Source of the DNA: an uncultured Lachnospiraceae bacterium
Lineage (GTDB): Bacteria > Bacillota > Clostridia > Lachnospirales > Lachnospiraceae
Reading direction: 5' to 3'
DNA: 64,000 nt
Assembly: GCA_900554205.1 (NCBI GenBank)
Contig: USGM01000004.1
Span: 1 to 64,000 of the forward strand
Shown: in pieces, positions 59,307 through 64,000 of the stretch
How positions within the stretch are numbered: the first letter of the stretch is position 1
Layout of the letters: every line of letters begins with the position of its first letter
The notes under the pieces: model-generated
The model's database searches: none
What the model was told of the DNA's origin: nothing
Seen by the model: only the letters and a program-made list of their open reading frames with translations
Made by a program: the position numbers and the translations under genes

Positions 59307-60917
59307 ATGTACATTAAAAGGTTTGAAGATATTACAAAGGAAGATGTCAAAACTGCGGGCGGAAAGGGAGCCAATCTGGGGGAAATGACCCGGGCGGGAA
59401 TACAGGTTCCGCCCGGAGGAGTCCTCACGGTGCCGGCATATGAGCAGTTTATGAAGCAGAACCAAATTGCCGTAACCGGAGAACCGGCAGCGATCCGGCG
59501 GGCGATTCTGGACGGAGAGCTGCCGGAGGATGTAAAGGCGGAGGTGACAGCGTTCTACCGGAGCATGGGGGGAAATGTGCGCATAGCGGTACGTTCTTCG
59601 GCGACGGCGGAGGATCTTGCGGATGCCAGTTTCGCAGGGCAGCAGGAGACCTACCTGAATATCCGCGGGGAAGAAAGACTTCTCGACAGCATTAAGGCAT
59701 GTTATGCATCCCTGTGGGGAGACCGTGCCGTCAGCTACCGGCGGGAAAAGAATTATGACGGACAGCATGTTGCCTTGGCGGTCGTGCTTCAGCGCATGGT
59801 GGAGAGCGAAACTGCGGGTGTGTTGTTTACCCAGAACCTGATGCTGATTAACGCCTCTTACGGACTTGGGGAGTCGGTGGTCTCCGGTGCGGTCAGCCCG
59901 GATGAACTGACCTGCCGGCGCGACGGAAAAATCATAAGACAGGTCGTGGGAAGCAAGGAAACGATGGTGGTCTACGGTGAGAAAGAAACCGTGACTGTTC
60001 CGGTAAAGCCGGAAGACAGAAGCAGACTGTGCATTACGCCCGGACAGGTAAAGGAGCTTGTGAAGGCGGGACTGTCCTATAAAACTGCCGATATGAACTA
60101 CGATCTGCTTGCACTGGCTGACAGGATCATGAAAAATCCTGCGGCAAAGACATGGAGGGAGGACAGGGAAAGGTTCCTGCAGGTGCCCCGTCCGCTGCTG
60201 ACTGCCGACAGAGGGAAGGAGATGTCCCGGGCTGAGGAAGAAGCCTGCTATAAGGCGCTTCTTGGAAAAATGACAGCGGGCATGAGTGAGAAGCAGAGCG
60301 GGAGACATTTGCAGCTGGTGGAGAGCTATCGGTTCTACCATGCGTACCGCGAGGAGACCCAGAGCCTTTGGGAAACAGCCTTCTATGCCTGTAGAAGAGC
60401 GCTGGAGCGCACGGCGGAGCTGTTCGGCGTGGCAGCGTTGGACTTACAGTATCTGTTCTGGGCGGAGCTGCGTACTGCCATGGAGCGGGGAAGCTTAAGC
60501 GCGGAGGAACTCGATAAAATAGCGAAGCGAAAGAGCCTGCGTCCTGCGGCGGAGGAGTACTGGAAGAGGCAGCAGTGGGAGGCGTTGAAGGGAGAAGGAG
60601 ATACGCTGAAGGGAGTGAGCGGCAGCGCCGGTGAAGCCAGCGGAGAGGTCTGCGTGATTACCGCCCCGGCGGAGTTTGGCAAGCTGAAGAAGGGGGATAT
60701 TCTGGTGTGCCGGTACACGGACCCCGAGTGGACGCCGCTCTTTACGCTGGCGGCGGCTGTTGTTTCCGATACCGGCGGTACGCTGTCCCACGCGGCAATC
60801 GTGGCGAGAGAATACAATATCCCGGCGGTTATGGCGGTCGGCTGTGCCACCACGACCCTGAAGGACGGAGACCGGGTATTCGTCAACGGCACTGTGGGGG
60901 AGGTGCGCTGCCTTTGA
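59307..60917 (+). CDS. Shortened PEP-synthase/rifampin-phosphotransferase-like protein
   Basis: A 536-residue protein. The N-terminal ATP-binding (PPDK_N) part has GGKGANLGEMTRAGIQVPPG, RSSATAEDLADASFAGQQET and TAGVLFTQN. The C-terminal swivelling domain has the phospho-histidine in GGTLSHAAIVA (His495). The PEP-binding barrel of PpsA is absent, as in rifampin phosphotransferases, but those are about 860 residues. Near residue 258 the text passes from the ATP domain straight into what looks like the last part of the middle domain, and the DIEW motif that normally ends the ATP domain is missing. An in-frame deletion is likely. Control by the TetR gene upstream is indicated by shared operators. 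Confidence 0.82.
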   Translation: MYIKRFEDITKEDVKTAGGKGANLGEMTRAGIQVPPGGVLTVPAYEQFMKQNQIAVTGEPAAIRRAILDGELPEDVKAEVTAFYRSMGGNVRIAVRSSATAEDLADASFAGQQETYLNIRGEERLLDSIKACYASLWGDRAVSYRREKNYDGQHVALAVVLQRMVESETAGVLFTQNLMLINASYGLGESVVSGAVSPDELTCRRDGKIIRQVVGSKETMVVYGEKETVTVPVKPEDRSRLCITPGQVKELVKAGLSYKTADMNYDLLALADRIMKNPAAKTWREDRERFLQVPRPLLTADRGKEMSRAEEEACYKALLGKMTAGMSEKQSGRHLQLVESYRFYHAYREETQSLWETAFYACRRALERTAELFGVAALDLQYLFWAELRTAMERGSLSAEELDKIAKRKSLRPAAEEYWKRQQWEALKGEGDTLKGVSGSAGEASGEVCVITAPAEFGKLKKGDILVCRYTDPEWTPLFTLAAAVVSDTGGTLSHAAIVAREYNIPAVMAVGCATTTLKDGDRVFVNGTVGEVRCL

Positions 60918-60966
60918 GAAGACGCAGCGAGGAAACGCTCACAGCTTAAGCGGAAAAGTGAGTCCC

Positions 60967-61773
60967 TTATTCCTCCACGGGCAGGACAAATCTTGAGCAA
61001 TATCTCCGCGTTTCGATTTCACGGCCCGTGTTGGGCGCAACGATGCCCAGAACGCGCGGGAAACCTGTGGGCGTCAGACTACGGGCTTTTGCCTCATGCC
61101 CCAGCGCCAGCCACGCCTTGTCCACGCCGGAATAATCGCCGCAGTACAGCACTGACAGCACCTGGCATTCCGGCAGCACCACCGCGTCCGCGGGTGCGCT
61201 CTCTGACCGCACGGGAACGCAGACGGTATAGGGATAGGGCTGGTCACTGATGTACCCTTCCAAATAGTCTTTCCTCTCCGAGATCGTGAAAAGCGGCTCG
61301 TCGGAGAGCAAACAGCCCCGGCGGATGCACTCGCTGTAAAAATCGTACATATCGGCGTACTTGTCCGCGACGGTACGTCCTGTGCACTGCCGCATCAGGC
61401 AGGTCACGGCGGACAAACGCATGATCTGTACGGAAATGCTCAGCTCCTCCGCTGAGCGCAGCCGCAGCTCCTCCACGCTGCGCTGGAGGTCATGCAGACG
61501 CTTTTCCAGCACCGCAAGCGGCTTTGACACCTCGCCGCCACAGGCAAAATAGCCCGCGATCTCCTCTGCACTCAGTCCCATAGCCTTTAGCTTCTCAATC
61601 TGCAGAATGCGGGAGACATTGTGGTTGTCATAGTACCGTCGCCCGCTCTCCGGCGCGATATAGGCGGGGGCGAGCAGTCCCTTTTCTTCCAGGCGCATCA
61701 GTGTGCTGCGGGAAACGCCGCAGGCGCGCGCCGCCTCTGTAATCTGAAAGAATTTCTTTGTATCTTTTTCCAT
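60967..61773 (-). CDS. MerR-family regulator with GyrI-like ligand domain
   Basis: A 268-residue regulator. The N-terminal winged helix (FFQITEAARACGVSRSTLMR, then APESGRRYYDNHNVSRILQI) and dimer helix are of the MerR/BmrR type. The C-terminal 150 residues resemble a GyrI-like effector domain (YTVCVPVRSESAPADAVVLP, then YCGDYSGVDKAWLALG). Ligands of such proteins are usually hydrophobic or cationic drugs. It is divergent from a surface-protein gene whose promoter has the 19-bp spacer MerR proteins act on. AGGAAATTTT precedes the ATG. Confidence 0.88.
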   Translation of the reverse strand: MEKDTKKFFQITEAARACGVSRSTLMRLEEKGLLAPAYIAPESGRRYYDNHNVSRILQIEKLKAMGLSAEEIAGYFACGGEVSKPLAVLEKRLHDLQRSVEELRLRSAEELSISVQIMRLSAVTCLMRQCTGRTVADKYADMYDFYSECIRRGCLLSDEPLFTISERKDYLEGYISDQPYPYTVCVPVRSESAPADAVVLPECQVLSVLYCGDYSGVDKAWLALGHEAKARSLTPTGFPRVLGIVAPNTGREIETRRYCSRFVLPVEE

Positions 61774-61792
61774 AAAATTTCCTCTTTCGATC

Positions 61793-61823
61793 TTGATTCG
61801 TTCATGGGTGAACGCATTATAAT
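61793..61823 (+). promoter_or_regulatory. MerR-type promoter with 19-bp spacer and central dyad
   Basis: TTGATT at 61793-61798, 19 bp, TATAAT at 61818-61823. The spacer contains the dyad CGTTCA-TGGG-TGAACG (61799-61814). An over-long spacer with a central dyad is the hallmark of promoters activated by MerR-family DNA distortion. It points towards the surface-protein gene at 61948. Confidence 0.82.
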
Positions 61824-61851
61824 ATTATAAGCAAGCCTGCGCCGGTGTCAA
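61824..61851 (-). promoter_or_regulatory. Promoter of the merR-type gene
   Basis: On the minus strand TTGACA (complement of 61846-61851), 16 bp, TATAAT (complement of 61824-61829). It overlaps the divergent forward promoter, and the dyad at 61799-61814 falls near its start of transcription, so the regulator probably limits its own synthesis. Confidence 0.78.
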
Positions 61852-61947
61852 GTCCGACGGCAGACAAAGAACATTACGGTGAGGGGCTGCATGACAGTCT
61901 TGGAGCATACGAAGGCTGTAGGAACTTAAGAGAGGAGTGGAGAAACA

Positions 61948-64000
61948 ATGAAGATCAGGAGACAAATATTATCCGTACTTGTTTCAGCCTGTCTTGTGGC
62001 GGGGATGCTGCCTACGGTGTCCCTTGCCGCAGAGGATAACGGCGCAAGCGGCCTGTGCGGACACCACACGGCTCATGACGAAGCCTGCGGTTATGTGGAG
62101 GGGAGCGAGGGAAGCCCCTGCACCCACGAACACGGGGCGGAGTGCTATACCGAGGTCACAAGCTGCACCCATATACATACGGAGGATTGCTACCCGGTAT
62201 TGGAAAACAGCGTTTCGGGCAACGAGGCTGTGGAGCCTGCAGAGTGCAGCCATGTTTGCAGCGGGGAAAGCGGCTGTATTGTGCAGGAATTGAACTGCAC
62301 GCATGAACATGACGGAATCTGCGGATATGTCCCGGCAGTGGAGGGACATCCCTGTACCTATGTCTGCGGATTGTGTGGACTGACCGAGATCACGGCGTGG
62401 AGCTGGGTGGATGAGCTGGAAGCCATTGACCCGTCAAGCGGTATCCTTGCCCTGTCCGGCGCGGAAAGCCCTGTCCTCTATGATGAAATTGTGGGCATCT
62501 TTCCGGCGGAGATTACCGCTGCCACAGAGAATGGCACGGAGACTGTCACGCTGGGCGGCTGGAGCTGTGACAACTATCCCGCGGAGGGAGCCGATACCGG
62601 CAGCTACCTGTTTACCGCAGCTCTGCCCGAGGGTTATGCCTTGGCGGAAAATGTGTCTGCCCTCACTGTGACAGTGGAGCTTGGCGGCGTGGCGGTACTG
62701 GGTGGAACGACGCACAGCAGCCACCCGATCTGCGGCGCAACGCATACAGATATCGGCGACCACAAGGGCACATGTGAAAATGTCACATGGACAGAGTGGA
62801 ATGGAACAGATGAGATTACATATGATACGGATACCAACACCGCCTATGTTTATCTGGCGGACGATGTGACGCGAGACGATACCCTTGAAGTAAAAGCAAA
62901 CTATACGCTATACCTCTGTCTGGACGGTCATAATATCACAAAATCAACCACCGGTCAGATCATTCAGGTTGGTGGTAATGCGAAATTCATACTCTGTAAC
63001 TGTCAAAGCAGTGGTACGATTACCCATTCGACCGACGTAAAAGGAAAGGGCGTGGAAGTTGGTTCAAACAATGGCGCTGATGCTACCTTTATCATGTACG
63101 GCGGCGAGATCAGCGGCAATCACGTAGGTACTTCTGACAGTAAGGAAGATGGCGCTGGTGTGGCAGTATCAGGCGGTATTTTTACAATGTATGGTGGAAA
63201 AATCAGAGATAACCATGTTGACGCAGCACTCAACTATGGCGGCGGAGGTGTACTTGCCAGTGATGATTTTATTATGTACGGTGGCGAAATCAGCAACAAC
63301 ACATCTTCAGATTACGGTGGCGGCGTGATGGCTTGGGGCTCCAGTGCTTCTGCGGCGATATATGGCGGCATCATCAGTGGAAACACGGCGACAGGAAATG
63401 GCGGCGGTATATGCACGAATAACCCGCTTGTCATATCCGACAACAGCGTGATTGAAAACAACAGGGCGGAAAACGGCGGCGGTGTGTATTTTTACGGTTA
63501 TTATTCCGATGAAGTCCTGACCATTTCCGACTCAGTGAAAATCGCCGGCAACACTGCAACCGGAGATGGCGGAGGTATTGCTGTGAAAAACGGTGGTGCA
63601 CTTACGATAAACGGTGGCAGCATCACCGGAAACAATGCGGCGGGAAACGGCGGCGGTGTGTACTTCAACAGCAAAAACAGCAATGCAATCAAAATTTCCG
63701 GCGGTATAGACATCAGTGGCAACACGAAAAATAGCGTCAACAACAATGTCTATCTGCCAACCAACAAATATATTACCATTGCGGGTGAACTGACCGGCGG
63801 CAACAAAATCGGCGTGACGACGGAAGCAACGCCGGATAGTTCTAGCTATGTTCGCATAGCTACAGGCAACAAAGTCTATGCCGATCCGGAAAAATTTCTG
63901 TATGAGAACGACAATACCCTCTCTGTCAGTACGGTTATCAGTGGCAGCAGCGCCAAACTTGTCGTGTGCAAACATAGCTTGAGCTCGGATTGGAGTACAG
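61948..64000 (+). CDS. Large secreted surface protein with Cys/His repeats and beta-helix (partial)
   Basis: The frame stays open for 684 codons and runs off the window. A signal peptide (MKIRRQILSVLVSACLVAGM, cleavage near SLAAE) is followed by residues about 30-165 rich in Cys/His repeats (CTHEHGAEC, CTHIHTEDC, CTHEHDGIC). A folded segment follows to about 290. From about 350 a long series of repeats of the type MYGGEISGN and GNGGGI/V is typical of right-handed parallel beta-helix adhesins. GAGGAGTGGAG precedes the ATG. A wall anchor is expected downstream. The MerR-type promoter upstream suggests induction by a chemical signal. Confidence 0.88.
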   Translation, partial: MKIRRQILSVLVSACLVAGMLPTVSLAAEDNGASGLCGHHTAHDEACGYVEGSEGSPCTHEHGAECYTEVTSCTHIHTEDCYPVLENSVSGNEAVEPAECSHVCSGESGCIVQELNCTHEHDGICGYVPAVEGHPCTYVCGLCGLTEITAWSWVDELEAIDPSSGILALSGAESPVLYDEIVGIFPAEITAATENGTETVTLGGWSCDNYPAEGADTGSYLFTAALPEGYALAENVSALTVTVELGGVAVLGGTTHSSHPICGATHTDIGDHKGTCENVTWTEWNGTDEITYDTDTNTAYVYLADDVTRDDTLEVKANYTLYLCLDGHNITKSTTGQIIQVGGNAKFILCNCQSSGTITHSTDVKGKGVEVGSNNGADATFIMYGGEISGNHVGTSDSKEDGAGVAVSGGIFTMYGGKIRDNHVDAALNYGGGGVLASDDFIMYGGEISNNTSSDYGGGVMAWGSSASAAIYGGIISGNTATGNGGGICTNNPLVISDNSVIENNRAENGGGVYFYGYYSDEVLTISDSVKIAGNTATGDGGGIAVKNGGALTINGGSITGNNAAGNGGGVYFNSKNSNAIKISGGIDISGNTKNSVNNNVYLPTNKYITIAGELTGGNKIGVTTEATPDSSSYVRIATGNKVYADPEKFLYENDNTLSVSTVISGSSAKLVVCKHSLSSDWST

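Noticed and set aside
59301..60917. A complete phosphoenolpyruvate synthase
   Set aside because: The PEP-binding barrel is absent and the protein has only ATP-binding and phospho-histidine parts, so PEP synthesis is not supported.

Overview
The window is a chromosomal segment of an anaerobic Gram-positive bacterium of the class Clostridia, most likely family Lachnospiraceae. The evidence is strong GGAGG ribosome-binding sites, sigma-A type promoters with 17-bp spacers, CIRCE heat-shock operators, YesM/YesN-type two-component control of a sugar ABC transporter, lipoproteins, several diguanylate cyclases, a ThyX-FolA pair and a chemotaxis receptor. No genus can be named from this sequence alone.

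Layout. 1-15147 is housekeeping: the end of a GGDEF protein, a beta-CASP RNase-like hydrolase, thyX-folA, ilvE with a PpiC lipoprotein, CIRCE-controlled htpG, a LuxR-type regulator, the uxuA-uxuB hexuronate genes with a divergent AraC regulator and asparaginase, and a membrane diguanylate cyclase. 15140-15433 holds the decayed remains of a hybrid histidine kinase. 15542-24231 carries a chemotaxis receptor, an FtsX-type ABC exporter, a small protein plus metal P-type ATPase, and a CIRCE-controlled hsp20-dnaJ operon. 24243-34200 is a carbohydrate-sensing and uptake block: a fossil regulator 3' end, a small secreted peptide, a large lipoprotein, a YesN/YesM pair and a solute-binding protein with two permeases. 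34224-45149 returns to housekeeping: an aldo/keto reductase, mutY, a glycosyltransferase, PAP2, a lipid kinase, glyA, a second diguanylate cyclase and an ACT-hom-lysC operon.

From the tRNA-Leu at 45253 the character changes. DNA from about 45500 to 58500 is visibly richer in A+T and full of accessory and broken genes. It holds a toxin-antitoxin cluster with four copies of a 12-bp operator-like repeat, an XRE membrane regulator whose 3' end is split by a complete IS21-family element (8-bp target duplication), an AraC/GH31 pair, a nitroreductase with a truncated ArsR gene, and a string of small stress or resistance-type genes (NUDIX, aminoglycoside-phosphotransferase fold, TIGR04076, ATC hydrolase) mixed with two GNAT pseudogenes. 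The tRNA 3' end is echoed at 45481 and 54496, as expected if integrative elements used it as an attachment site.

58545-64000 holds two neat regulatory circuits. A TetR gene and a downstream rifampin-phosphotransferase/PEP-synthase-like gene share a 30-bp operator. A MerR gene is divergent from a large surface protein, and the forward promoter has the 19-bp spacer and central dyad typical of MerR-activated promoters. The surface protein begins with a signal peptide and Cys/His-rich repeats, continues into a parallel beta-helix repeat region and runs off the window.
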